A DNA stretch of 64,000 nt from JAJCYX01 sp965243825. Lineage in GTDB: Bacteria; Chloroflexota; Dehalococcoidia; Lucifugimonadales; Lucifugimonadaceae. The number at the start of each line of letters is the position of its first letter. The stretch's first letter is position 1. Location of the stretch: assembly GCA_965243825.1 (NCBI GenBank), contig CBDEVT010000001.1, forward strand, positions 2,790,001-2,854,000, in the 5' to 3' direction. The position numbers were made by a program, and so were the translations under genes. The notes under the pieces are model-generated. The model saw only the letters and a list, made by a program, of their open reading frames with translations, made no database searches and was not told the DNA's origin. Shown here one piece after another: positions 51,168-60,214 of this stretch.

Positions 51168-52064
51168 TCATCCAAACACCACCGCGTCAACTGCTGCGAA
51201 TGTGCCGTACACCACTGCGATCACACCGTTCATCGTGAAAAATGCCATGTTCAGTCTGGAAAGATCCCTGGGAGACACAAGACTGTTCTCGTAGGCAAGT
51301 AGTAGTGCCGCCGCCGCCGCCCCGATGTAGTAGATGACACCGACCTCGAGGACCGCTCCTGCCACGAACAGTAGTACGGCTGCTGTTAGGTGCAACGCTC
51401 TCGTTGTGTAGATGGAAGTTGCGATACCGAATTGCTGAGGAATAGAGTGCAGGCCCTGCTGTGAGTCCACTTCTCTGTCAGCCGTGGCGTACAGGACGTC
51501 AAACCCGGCTACCCATAGCATGCCGGCAAATCCCAGTACGATCGACCACGCAGGAAGCTCTCCTGTCATCGCTATTGCCACCGCAGGTGGCACGATCAGG
51601 TACACGCTACCCATTCCAAAGTGTGCCAGCCAGGTGAACCTCTTCATGTACGGGTAGCCGATCATTACCGCCAGTGGGATCGGAGCGAGAGGCCAGGCCA
51701 TGCTGTTCAACTGCGATGTAGCGCCAACGAAGATGGCACCGGAAACCAGTAAGTAGCCAGACAGTTGAGTTTTCGAAACCACTCCTGTCGCCGTCGGCCT
51801 CGATGCGGTTCGGGGGTTCCTAGCGTCGATCTCGGCGTCAATCAGCCTGTTTGCCGCCATTCCGAACGTGCGCATGCTCACCATAGCGAGTATGACCCAT
51901 CCGAACGCATCCCAATGGGGCCACCCGCCAGAGACCATGAAAGCTGCAGATACTGCGAATGGGAGTGCGAAGATCGAGTGCTCGAACTTGATCGTTTCCA
52001 GAAAAAGAACAAATCGCCTGACCGGCGAAACTTTGGCAGCGCGGTCGATCTCAGCGCTACTCAT
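51168..52064 (-). CDS. ubiA: UbiA family prenyltransferase (MqnP-like)
   Basis: A 298-residue integral membrane prenyltransferase with eight or nine helices. The two Asp-rich motifs are visible: NRLIDAEIDARNPRT (N-x3-D-x3-D) and DVLYATADREVDSQQGLHS (D-x3-D). These bind the polyprenyl diphosphate and Mg2+. In the futalosine pathway the acceptor is 1,4-dihydroxy-6-naphthoate (MqnP role); from sequence alone 4-hydroxybenzoate cannot be excluded. The ATG overlaps the tetR stop (52061-52064), so the regulator and enzyme are coupled. Confidence 0.9.
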   Translation of the reverse strand: MSSAEIDRAAKVSPVRRFVLFLETIKFEHSIFALPFAVSAAFMVSGGWPHWDAFGWVILAMVSMRTFGMAANRLIDAEIDARNPRTASRPTATGVVSKTQLSGYLLVSGAIFVGATSQLNSMAWPLAPIPLAVMIGYPYMKRFTWLAHFGMGSVYLIVPPAVAIAMTGELPAWSIVLGFAGMLWVAGFDVLYATADREVDSQQGLHSIPQQFGIATSIYTTRALHLTAAVLLFVAGAVLEVGVIYYIGAAAAALLLAYENSLVSPRDLSRLNMAFFTMNGVIAVVYGTFAAVDAVVFG

Positions 52065-52660
52065 ATCATGACCTCCGCCCGTACTCCTCGCAGAAGCGTC
52101 TCGGATATTTCATCAGCTCGCTGGGCCGGGCTTCGTCCTCCCTCGTGCAACCAGTGAATCACGAGTTCGTTAACAGCGCCCAGCCATATTCGCGAGGTTA
52201 ATGCCGGATCGATCTCTACGGTTTCTCCGTTAGCTTTAGCTTCAATCAGGCGTTGCTCAATTAACCCTGCGAACCGGTCGAATATCTCTGCTCGCTTTCT
52301 CTCGAACTGGTTACCCATGCTGTAACCCTGCACAACGACCAACCGGGCCAACCTGCGGTTCTTAGAAAGAGAAGAAAGAACCGCTCTTAGAGCCTGAGCT
52401 GCTCGTATGAGCGCCGATTCTTCGTTCAAGCCTGCTGTTTCGGCCTTGGCAACCAGTTTATTCGCAAGTCTGTCAAGGACAGCGAAGAACAGGCCTTCCT
52501 TACTCGGAAAATGGAAGTACAAACCACCTTTGGACAAGGATGTTCGCCGTCCGATCTCATCAACGAGAGCGTCGTGGTATCCGTTGTCCGCGAAGACGGC
52601 CTCAGCTGCTTCGAGGATCCGTTCGCGGGTCTGCGTGTTTGGTGAACTTGCGGTTGTCAT
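52061..52660 (-). CDS. TetR/AcrR family regulator leading the menaquinone operon
   Basis: A 199-residue repressor with an N-terminal TetR helix-turn-helix (TRERILEAAEAVFADNGYHDALVDEIGRRTSLSKGGLYFHFPSKEG) and a helical ligand-binding domain. The ATG at 52660 is preferred over a 21-codon longer reading, which adds residues without family character. It precedes and overlaps ubiA by four bases, making it the first gene of the menaquinone run. It may sense a quinone or fatty acid, though no ligand can be inferred. TetR control of a futalosine operon is unusual. Confidence 0.85.
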   Translation of the reverse strand: MTTASSPNTQTRERILEAAEAVFADNGYHDALVDEIGRRTSLSKGGLYFHFPSKEGLFFAVLDRLANKLVAKAETAGLNEESALIRAAQALRAVLSSLSKNRRLARLVVVQGYSMGNQFERKRAEIFDRFAGLIEQRLIEAKANGETVEIDPALTSRIWLGAVNELVIHWLHEGGRSPAQRADEISETLLRGVRAEVMI

Positions 52661-52829
52661 GTGATACCAGATCGTTGGGATCAACCGACTGGCGAGTCGG
52701 TAAATTCGTGAAAATTCTAGCAATTGACCTGATTACTCACAACTCTCGACTGGTTACTGGTGGTTCAGGACCGGTGCTAGACTCGTTTGCCGATAGTTAT
52801 TCACCCAAATCGTTTTGCCGGAGCGAACC

Positions 52830-53690
52830 TTGACGACAGAAATTCCGGAGAATCTGCCTGCGGATATTGAGATCGCTGTTTCCGGGATCAATGTTCCCGA
52901 AGGACCGGCGTGGGGCCCAGACGAGGGGCTCTACTTCGTGAGCGCCGGTGACGGTGGCGTACACAGGCTCGCTAACGATGGTTCAACGAAGATGGTGGCG
53001 AACACGCAGGGGAGACCCAATGGTCTCGCCTTCTCATCAGACGGAATCCTTCATGTGGCGGATGCTGGCCGGAAGGCCATATTGAGAGTCAGCGACGACG
53101 GTAATATCGAGGAGTTCGTGTCCAAACACGAGTCTAGAGAGTTTGGTGGGCCAAACGATCTCTGTTTTCTACCGAATGGTGATCTTCTGTTCACCGACCC
53201 CGCGCGTGTGCCTGCACCCGATCCGGCAATCAGCCCGATATACAGCGTGACCAGTGACGGCGAGACCGGGATTTTCGCAGGGGATCTGGCTTATCCGAAC
53301 GGTGTTGACCTGATGGCGAACCAGAACGGCGTCTACGTCGCCGAGATGAGGGCTCACAGGCTCGTCTCATACGAATTCGATGCAAATGGCAACGCGCTAG
53401 CAGAAAAGCTTGTGCGTCGATTTCGTGAGCCCGCGTCACCCGATGGGATGTCGGTGGACGTCGAAGGTCGCGTTTTTCAGTCGTTGCCTGGCATCAACTC
53501 TCTCGCCCTGGTCGGACCGGAGGGCGATCTGGCTGAGCTCTATTACAGCCCAAGGTGGAAGCCATCTAACGTTTCGTTTGGCGGTGCCGATCTGAAAACG
53601 GTGTATGTCACTTCAGAATCCGATGGCGCAATCTACTCATTCAGGCACAGTTGCGCCGGGGTAGATCTCCTAAACCCGACTTCAGGCTGA
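52830..53690 (+). CDS. SMP-30/gluconolactonase family protein
   Basis: A 286-residue six-bladed beta-propeller lactonase. Key features are VPEGPAWGPDEGLYFVS (metal-ligand Glu), GRPNGLAFSSDGILHVADA, EFGGPNDLCFLPNGDLLFTDPA (Asn/Asp ligands), and YPNGVDLMANQNGVYVAEM. Members hydrolyse sugar lactones or related esters with a calcium or zinc ion. The TTG at 52830 with GGAG six bases upstream is chosen over the TTG at 52815. It is divergent from tetR across about 170 bases, and could belong with the sugar-acid genes earlier in the window. Confidence 0.85.
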   Translation: MTTEIPENLPADIEIAVSGINVPEGPAWGPDEGLYFVSAGDGGVHRLANDGSTKMVANTQGRPNGLAFSSDGILHVADAGRKAILRVSDDGNIEEFVSKHESREFGGPNDLCFLPNGDLLFTDPARVPAPDPAISPIYSVTSDGETGIFAGDLAYPNGVDLMANQNGVYVAEMRAHRLVSYEFDANGNALAEKLVRRFREPASPDGMSVDVEGRVFQSLPGINSLALVGPEGDLAELYYSPRWKPSNVSFGGADLKTVYVTSESDGAIYSFRHSCAGVDLLNPTSG

Positions 53691-53728
53691 TAGGCGACAC
53701 AAGTTCTTCCCCGGCAGACGCGAGTCGA

Positions 53729-54811
53729 CTAACTCAACTGGTTGCGTCTCTGCTCATATTCACGTACTAACGGACCATACTCACGGTCATCGATCTCGAC
53801 AGGCTGGCTTCCGATCGAATAGACGACGGAAACATCGGTATGCAGCGGGTCGACCAGCGGCGGGTTGAATCCGAAGTCCTCTCCGAACGCAACTCTGAGG
53901 GCGATCTCCGGGAAGTTTGCTCCACGGTTGTAGAAGCAGATCGCACCTGAAGTGCCGAATCGACCGATATTGATCTCGGTGACGTTTGGAACTCCGTTGC
54001 GGTCGTCGTTCATGTCCACGCTGTAGATTCCGTGGGGCTTGCCACCACTCACCGCACGCGCTGCTGCCATCGCCACCTCTTTCACCTGTTCGGACGCCGG
54101 CTTGCGCCTTCTCACGCCGAGTCCTGGAGTTGTGGCACCACCGAGATATCCCATTCGCCGACTGGTCGCGATGTTGCGAACATTGCTCTGACCAACGATC
54201 AACTCACCTTCATGCCAGACCGACTCGAAGGTGTACATCTGTTGCGTTAGTCGTTCGGCAGCAGAGTAGTGACCCCAGCCGTCATAGTGATTGATCCAGA
54301 TCGTTGCCAGGTCTTTGTCCGTCGTTCCGAGGGCACCTCTTGCTCCGGCTCCGCTAATGGGCCGTATCCAGACCTCCCCATCGAAACGGCGGAACGCCTC
54401 AGCGAGGTCACCCTCGCCATCTAGCATCATCGTGTCTGGGACCGGCACTTCTGCTGCCCGGAACGTTTCGTAAGACGCGAACTTGTTGTGACAGATCTCG
54501 ACCGTCTCACGAGGAGGTAAGAATGTCGGTGCTCCAAGTTCTCTCTGATCTGCAACCACGAGGGCGATTTCGTTGTCATGCATTGGCCAAACAAGGTCAG
54601 GTTCTGTACGTCTAACCAGGTCACGCAGAACATCTAAATAGTCGGGTTCATCCGCACGAGGAATTATGTAACGCTCTTCGGCATCTGACTGAAATAAGGC
54701 ATAGCCGTCAGCATCTGCACCGATAATGTGAGCTGGTCGTGCTGCGCGGATAGCTGAGGTGATTCCGCGGCCCAGTTGACCTCCGGCGAATGTGATGAGA
54801 ATTCGTTTCAT
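53729..54811 (-). CDS. ATP-grasp domain carboxylate ligase, CarB-like
   Basis: A 360-residue ATP-grasp enzyme. It opens with a Rossmann-like pre-ATP domain (RILITFAGGQLGRGITSAI), then CHNKFASYETFRAAEVPVPDT, EVWIRPISGAGARG (ATP loop) and the metal-binding end VTEINIGRFGTSG. It looks like an orphan relative of the large subunit of carbamoyl-phosphate synthase. Such enzymes ligate a carboxylate to an amine through an acyl-phosphate. The substrate is unknown. It stands alone between the lactonase and mutL, convergent on the first. Confidence 0.82.
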   Translation of the reverse strand: MKRILITFAGGQLGRGITSAIRAARPAHIIGADADGYALFQSDAEERYIIPRADEPDYLDVLRDLVRRTEPDLVWPMHDNEIALVVADQRELGAPTFLPPRETVEICHNKFASYETFRAAEVPVPDTMMLDGEGDLAEAFRRFDGEVWIRPISGAGARGALGTTDKDLATIWINHYDGWGHYSAAERLTQQMYTFESVWHEGELIVGQSNVRNIATSRRMGYLGGATTPGLGVRRRKPASEQVKEVAMAAARAVSGGKPHGIYSVDMNDDRNGVPNVTEINIGRFGTSGAICFYNRGANFPEIALRVAFGEDFGFNPPLVDPLHTDVSVVYSIGSQPVEIDDREYGPLVREYEQRRNQLS

Positions 54812-54920
54812 GGTGCGTTTCGACTCTTCTTAAGTAGTTTTGTGGCGATCGCTGACTATTCGGAGTGTTTTTAGTCGTGAGGTGCCGGCCAGTAGATGAA
54901 TGAATGTGGTGAGTGTCGCG

Positions 54921-56678
54921 CTACCTGCGCCCGAACTCCCGTTCAAGCATGCCGGTTGCGAGGTGCACCATAGTAGGCCGGCCATGCGGACACGTCCGAG
55001 GCTGATCACACTCTTCTAGTTGCCTGATCAATGCCTTAGCCTCATCAATGGCGACAGTCCGCCCTGCCCTGATCGCCGCGTGACAGGCGATCGTAGCGAG
55101 CATTCTCTCTGCCCACCAGCCAGACTGACGCCCTTCTGCGATGCCGTCCAGCAGACCCAGCAGAGCCTCTTTTGCCGAGCGCCCGCCTGTGGCGAGCATT
55201 GACGGAACAGCTCGAATCAGCACAGTGCGATCACCGAACTGCTCCACTGTGAATCCGGCATTTGCCAGTTCTTCACCGTGCGCAGAAAACTCGGTGAACT
55301 GCTGTGGTGTTAGGTCGACCGACTCCGGTTCAAGCAACGGTTGAGACTCAGCTGCGCGGTCAGCAAACTGTTTCGTCACCTTTTCGTACAGCACTCGTTC
55401 GTGCGCAGCGTGCTGATCGATCAGATAAAGGCCGTCAGGACCCTCAGCGATGATGTATGTGTCCTGAGATTGCCCGATAACTCGAAGGACAGGTAGTACA
55501 TCGCGATACGTCGTTCGGTGTTCGTCCCCCTGCCCGGCTTCAACTGCATTGCCATTTGGTGAATGCCCCTCTTTGCCGGAATCCCAAACAGGCCAGGTTG
55601 CCTGTTCGAACAGCTTTCTCTCATCGGTACTGGAAAACTCGGACTGTGAAGCGTTTGGCTGTGGATGGCTGGCTACCCTGTGAACCGGTGCCATCTCTGA
55701 GAGCGCGTCTCTAACGGTCTGCTGAACCATTGAAAAGACCAGTTGTTCCCTCAGAAATCTGACTTCAGCCTTAGCCGGGTGAACATTGACGTCAATGTCC
55801 TCGAAAGGGGCAGTTATGTAGACGACCGCAATCGGGAACCTGCGTTCGGGCAGATAGCCGTGATAGGCCTGCTCAATCGCGAACGAGATCCGACGGTTCT
55901 GAATCAAACGGCCATTGACGGCAATGGTGATGTACCGCCTGCTAGCCCGGCTTTCAGAAGGCGAACTGACAAGCCCAGAAGCTCGGAATGGCGAAGACGC
56001 ATCGGGTGACAGAGGAATCATGCTCGTAGCGACCTTCTGTCCGTAGATCGCCGCTAACGCATCAATCGGGTCGCCGGAACCAGGTGTTGTGAGCCGCTGC
56101 TTTCCTTCGGAGACCACCGTGAACGCGACGTCTGGCCGAGTAAGTGCGAGGTTAGACATGACCTCCTGTATCCGAGTGGTCTCCGCCTGCGCGCTTGACG
56201 TGAACTTAAGTCGAGCCGGGACGTTGTGGAACAGATCGTGAACCGCGATAGAGGTGCCGACGGGGGCTCCTGCGGGCACGCTCGCACCAGCCCGACCGAA
56301 CTCCACTTCAAAGCGGGCACCTGCATCGGATTCTGGCTCTCGACTGATTGCCTCGACTCTGGCTACTGAGGCGATGGAAGGCAACGCTTCACCACGGAAC
56401 CCCATGCTCTGGATGTCGTCGAGGTCGGAATCCTCGCCAATCTTGCTCGTTGCGAAGCGCTCGAACGCCAGGGCGATTTCACTTGAAGCGATTCCCCCGC
56501 CGTCGTCCACCACGCTAATTAGCTTGAGTCCTCCCGCTTCGATGCTTACATCAACTCTCTTTGCACCGGCGTCTAGTGAGTTCTCGACCAACTCTTTGAC
56601 CACTGATGCGGGGCGCTCGATCACCTCACCTGCGGCAATGCGCGAGGCAAGGGAATCACTGAGTATATGTATTGGCAT
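54921..56678 (-). CDS. mutL: DNA mismatch repair protein MutL
   Basis: A 585-residue MutL. The N-terminal GHKL ATPase has ENSLDAG, DDGGGI and GFRGEALPSIASV. The C-terminal domain has the metal-dependent endonuclease motif DQHAAHERVLYE, plus ACHAAIRAGR and CPHGRP, so this MutL nicks DNA itself, as in organisms without MutH. The Ser/Thr/Pro-rich linker lies around residues 330-400. No mutS is in the window. The first ~20 residues (MPIHILSDSLASRIAAGEV) are the standard start. Confidence 0.96.
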   Translation of the reverse strand: MPIHILSDSLASRIAAGEVIERPASVVKELVENSLDAGAKRVDVSIEAGGLKLISVVDDGGGIASSEIALAFERFATSKIGEDSDLDDIQSMGFRGEALPSIASVARVEAISREPESDAGARFEVEFGRAGASVPAGAPVGTSIAVHDLFHNVPARLKFTSSAQAETTRIQEVMSNLALTRPDVAFTVVSEGKQRLTTPGSGDPIDALAAIYGQKVATSMIPLSPDASSPFRASGLVSSPSESRASRRYITIAVNGRLIQNRRISFAIEQAYHGYLPERRFPIAVVYITAPFEDIDVNVHPAKAEVRFLREQLVFSMVQQTVRDALSEMAPVHRVASHPQPNASQSEFSSTDERKLFEQATWPVWDSGKEGHSPNGNAVEAGQGDEHRTTYRDVLPVLRVIGQSQDTYIIAEGPDGLYLIDQHAAHERVLYEKVTKQFADRAAESQPLLEPESVDLTPQQFTEFSAHGEELANAGFTVEQFGDRTVLIRAVPSMLATGGRSAKEALLGLLDGIAEGRQSGWWAERMLATIACHAAIRAGRTVAIDEAKALIRQLEECDQPRTCPHGRPTMVHLATGMLEREFGRR

Positions 56679-56881
56679 CTTCTGGGTATTCTAGTTCAAG
56701 TCGGTCATTTCGATCAGTTTGGATCTTAACGACGTTGAAGGTCGGGTTCGGGTATCTTTTCGTACCATTCATTGCATACATTGCGTTCAGTTCTTGGGTC
56801 GCCGAACACATCTTATTCGAAGCCCTGCGCTGTACGCGTGAAAGTTGGCGCCGTACTGTGTACGTGTCTGGCAAACCCTGC

Positions 56882-58174
56882 CTACAGGCTCCGGACGCGT
56901 GGTGTCAGTACAGTCATCGCGACAGCTGCGAGTACGAGCAATCCTCCAGCGATAGCAAACGCCCACTGTATTCCGATCAGCGCTCCCAACGCGGCCATTG
57001 GCACCGTTCCCAGCGGGATCAGTCCAAAATTCATCATGTAGAGGCCCATTACACGTCCACGATGGTCAGAGTCGGAGTTTTCCATGATCAAAGAAGCGTT
57101 AAGCGAGCGTCTACCAGCATCTCCCAGACCGACTAGCACCATGATCACAATCGCGAGATAGTAGGACGGATTGATGCCTGCTGCGAGTATTGCCACACCT
57201 GACATGGCTGTGGCGGCCAACAGCACATACCCGCGATGCTGGCTTTTCTTGAGACCGGCTATGAACAGCGAACCCAGTAGAGCGCCCAGGCCAATCATGG
57301 CAAGCAGGATCCCAAGCGATTCAACGTCACGGTTGAATACCTCGTCGATCTGTATCGGAAGTAGCATTCGCAGTGGCATAGCAAAGATTGTGGTGCTCAG
57401 GGCAACCAGTAACAGCATCGACACAGTGCGGTTCGTCCGGGCGTAGCTAATACCCTCCTTCACGTCCTTCCACATTCGTTTTGATCTGACTGAAGCAACT
57501 GCCACAGCAGGTTTAAGCAGAGATGTGAGCAGGACGGCACCAATATTGAGTCCAGTGATAGTGAAGTAAGTGGCCTCTGGACCGCCAGCTGCGTAGATAA
57601 GACCGGCTACTGCCGGTGCAGCGAGCGTCATGAGCGCCATACCGCTGGCATTGAGTGCGACTGCGTTCGAAAGCTGTTCTTTCTCAACCAGTTGAGGGAT
57701 GATCGCTTGCCTGGCTGGCATCATGAAAGCGAACAGTATTCCCTGCACGACGGATGCGGCTATCAGCTGCCAGATGGCGATCGTGCCGCTGACAATCGAG
57801 AGCGCGATCAGTAAAGCGAGCGTCCCTGTTCCGAGCTGGCCTATCTGGATCAGCCTTTTTTTGTCGACCCTGTCCGCAACGGTGCCTCCGAACAGCGAAA
57901 ACAGCAAAATTGGTGGCGCGAACCCTGCTCCTACAAGGCCGACCATGATTTCCGAGCCCGTTAATTCCCAGGCGAGGAAACTTCGAGCCAGCATCTGCAT
58001 GTTCATGCCCGCCATCATCATCAACAGACTGAACCAGAGAAGACGATACTGGGAACTGCCCAGGGATTCGAACGTTCGATGAAACCATGACTCATCACCG
58101 CGCAACCGGCCTGACGCCGACGAAGTCGCGGTTGAAGTGCTTGGTTTTGGAAGTCTTTCTGCAGATGACGCCAA
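56882..58174 (-). CDS. MFS transporter (EntS/DHA3-like)
   Basis: A membrane transporter of up to 430 residues with about twelve helices. The loop 2-3 motif is FGGTVADRVDKKRLIQIGQL, and the second half has GVAILAAGINPSYYLAIVIM and a RGRVMGLYMMN segment. This fits the EntS/MFS_3 group of efflux permeases. The TTG at 58174 gives a 30-residue polar N-terminus with no clear ribosome-binding site, so the start is uncertain. It is divergent from threonine dehydratase and about 200 bases from mutL. Confidence 0.85.
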   Translation of the reverse strand: MASSAERLPKPSTSTATSSASGRLRGDESWFHRTFESLGSSQYRLLWFSLLMMMAGMNMQMLARSFLAWELTGSEIMVGLVGAGFAPPILLFSLFGGTVADRVDKKRLIQIGQLGTGTLALLIALSIVSGTIAIWQLIAASVVQGILFAFMMPARQAIIPQLVEKEQLSNAVALNASGMALMTLAAPAVAGLIYAAGGPEATYFTITGLNIGAVLLTSLLKPAVAVASVRSKRMWKDVKEGISYARTNRTVSMLLLVALSTTIFAMPLRMLLPIQIDEVFNRDVESLGILLAMIGLGALLGSLFIAGLKKSQHRGYVLLAATAMSGVAILAAGINPSYYLAIVIMVLVGLGDAGRRSLNASLIMENSDSDHRGRVMGLYMMNFGLIPLGTVPMAALGALIGIQWAFAIAGGLLVLAAVAMTVLTPRVRSL

Positions 58175-58353
58175 GGGCGAGTTGGACTCTTTCGTGCCTC
58201 ACGGCTCTGATTAGGGGAGCTGACTCATCGGCAGTATATGCCTGTGATGGAGCAGATCAGCGGCGCGGTTGTGGTGGATGCTCCGGATGTATCATCTCCG
58301 GCGGACCTGACCGACACCTGCTACCAGCCATTCTGCAGACGATCGAGAGATCA

Positions 58354-59322
58354 ATGAATCAACTCATCGAACCGACTATTGACGATGTTTACGCGGCTCG
58401 CGAGGTCATCTCGCCTTACATCCTCAGGACTCCCTTGCGCAGATACCCCGGCCTGTCCGATCTGATCGGTGCGGATGTCTGGGTTAAGCACGAAAACATG
58501 CAGATCATGGGATCGTTCAAGCCGCGAGGTGGCCTAAACCTGATCGGCGGAAGCGATGAACAATATCGTGCGCGCGGCTTCGTTAGCGCCTCTTCCGGGA
58601 ATCACGGTCAATCGGTCGCTTTCGCTGCCAATACATTTGGATCCCATGCGACGATCGTCGTGCCTGAAAACGCCAACCCGGTCAAGGTGGCTGCGATGGA
58701 ATCGGTTGGAGCCACCGTTGTCAAGCATGGCGCATACTACGACTACTCGAGCGAGTATGCGATCAAGCTCGCTGAGGATACGGGCAAAACCTACGTCCAT
58801 GCGATTAACGAGCCGCGCCTGTATGCCGGTGTTGGAACCTACGCGCTTGAGATACACGAAGATCTGGACGACATCGACCATATCTTCGTGCCTGTTGGTG
58901 GAGGCAGTGGTGTTTCCGCCACCTGCATTGTTACCGATGCTCTAGCCCCGGGCACACAGGTGATCGCTGTTCAGGCGACAAATGCGCCTGCCGTTCACGA
59001 TGCCTGGAATTCTGGCGACCTGGAAGAGCGCCAGATGGAGACGGCTGCCGAGGGGCTAGCGACCGCCAATGCTCAGGTCTTTCCTGTTGGGATATTGCGC
59101 CGAAGATTGAAACGGTTTGAGCTGGTTAGCGAAGAGGCGATGGAAAGCGCAATCGAACTCTACATCCGGCACACGAGAACTCTGGTTGAACATGCCGGAG
59201 CAGCCGCGCTGGCTGCCGCAGTGCAGATGAAGAGTGAATTAGCCGGTAAGCGAATCGTGTTGATTGCGAGCGGGGCAAACGTGACCGTGGACCAGTTATC
59301 CAGGATTCTCTGTAGATCCTGA
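58354..59322 (+). CDS. Threonine/serine dehydratase (fold-type II PLP)
   Basis: A 322-residue fold-type II PLP enzyme that deaminates L-threonine or L-serine to the 2-oxo acid. The PLP lysine is K56 (IMGSFKPRGG), the phosphate-binding loop is VSASSGNHGQSVAFAAN, and the Gly-rich loop is VPVGGGSGVSAT. It lacks the C-terminal ACT-like regulatory domain of IlvA, so it is of the catabolic or racemase-like size. The ATG at 58354 has GAGAGA upstream; the longer frame beginning at 58087 is rejected because it encodes an unrelated N-terminus. Serine racemase cannot be excluded. Confidence 0.88.
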   Translation: MNQLIEPTIDDVYAAREVISPYILRTPLRRYPGLSDLIGADVWVKHENMQIMGSFKPRGGLNLIGGSDEQYRARGFVSASSGNHGQSVAFAANTFGSHATIVVPENANPVKVAAMESVGATVVKHGAYYDYSSEYAIKLAEDTGKTYVHAINEPRLYAGVGTYALEIHEDLDDIDHIFVPVGGGSGVSATCIVTDALAPGTQVIAVQATNAPAVHDAWNSGDLEERQMETAAEGLATANAQVFPVGILRRRLKRFELVSEEAMESAIELYIRHTRTLVEHAGAAALAAAVQMKSELAGKRIVLIASGANVTVDQLSRILCRS

Positions 59323-60087
59323 GCTGCCAGGGCTATCGGTACCGGTCAGCTGATTGATCTTGTCTTCGACGCCCTGAACGGCCCTGTAATCCTCCCTTAG
59401 CAGCCCATAGGCTCGGTCAAGGTACAGACGTGCGAGTTCTTCAGCGTTTGGCCCACTTCCCGCTGCCGCGTCTGCGAGTAGATCAGCTCTACGGTTTTCC
59501 GGCATGTGTTTGCCGGCTGCGCGGATCCTGAGTTCGCATTCCTGCGCAGTCGCTTCGTCGCCACCTTGAATGGCATAACGTAGCTTGCCGACGAGATTAG
59601 TGACTTCCGTCAAAAGGTCAGTTTCGCTCATCAATCCATACAAGAAATCATCGACCCCGGGACTCGGCTCTTCGGCAATCGCCTTCGGTTGCTCTGCAAT
59701 GAGCGTCTTCGCAAACTCGTCGTAAAGCCGACGATACTCGGAAGTGATCTCACCTACCAGGCCCATCAGACTTGCTGCGTCGCCCAGCCGATAGGAGCCT
59801 CCGTACAGGAGGTCGTCGTTTCGATTCTGGGCGATAGTGCGAAGCTGCTCGAGGCTCTCGACCGGTTCTGGAGCCGGTGGAAATGAAAACGCAGACATCT
59901 CGGAGCCACCTATCGACTCGATCTGACCTGCCAGGAATGGAGGAACGTATTTGGCTATATCAACATCGACGGGGAGAACCACGATGTAGCTCGCACCAAT
60001 TCGTTCCGGGTTGGTCGTGTCTGTGAAGTAGACAAGCGCGTGGCCGCGGGGAGACAGAGAATCACCGTTCTCAAACTTGAGATCCAT
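59296..60087 (-). CDS. Unrecognised protein, acidic and helical
   Basis: A 263-residue protein of no family that I recognise. It has an N-terminal beta-rich stretch (FTDTTNPERIGASYIVVLPVD), then a long helical region (residues 100-245) with ELARLYLDRAYGLLREDY and several Asp/Glu, ending in a Gly/Ser tail. There is no signal peptide, no cysteines and no membrane segment. Its 3' end overlaps the threonine dehydratase by 27 bases, convergently. A conserved phage or mobile role is not indicated. Confidence 0.5.
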   Translation of the reverse strand: MDLKFENGDSLSPRGHALVYFTDTTNPERIGASYIVVLPVDVDIAKYVPPFLAGQIESIGGSEMSAFSFPPAPEPVESLEQLRTIAQNRNDDLLYGGSYRLGDAASLMGLVGEITSEYRRLYDEFAKTLIAEQPKAIAEEPSPGVDDFLYGLMSETDLLTEVTNLVGKLRYAIQGGDEATAQECELRIRAAGKHMPENRRADLLADAAAGSGPNAEELARLYLDRAYGLLREDYRAVQGVEDKINQLTGTDSPGSSGSTENPG

Positions 60088-60214
60088 CTCAACCCTCCTG
60101 GCTCACACAATCTGCGATCGTTGGCCGCAGGAATTCTTTCTAAACCGTTCTTCTACTATCCTAATGCCATATCGAGTATGTGACACAGCCGATTTCCCTG
60201 TATTACCTGTACAG

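Noticed and set aside
58087..58353. 89-codon N-terminal extension of threonine dehydratase
   Set aside because: The encoded residues do not resemble the family, while the ATG at 58354 has a ribosome-binding site and starts the known N-terminus.
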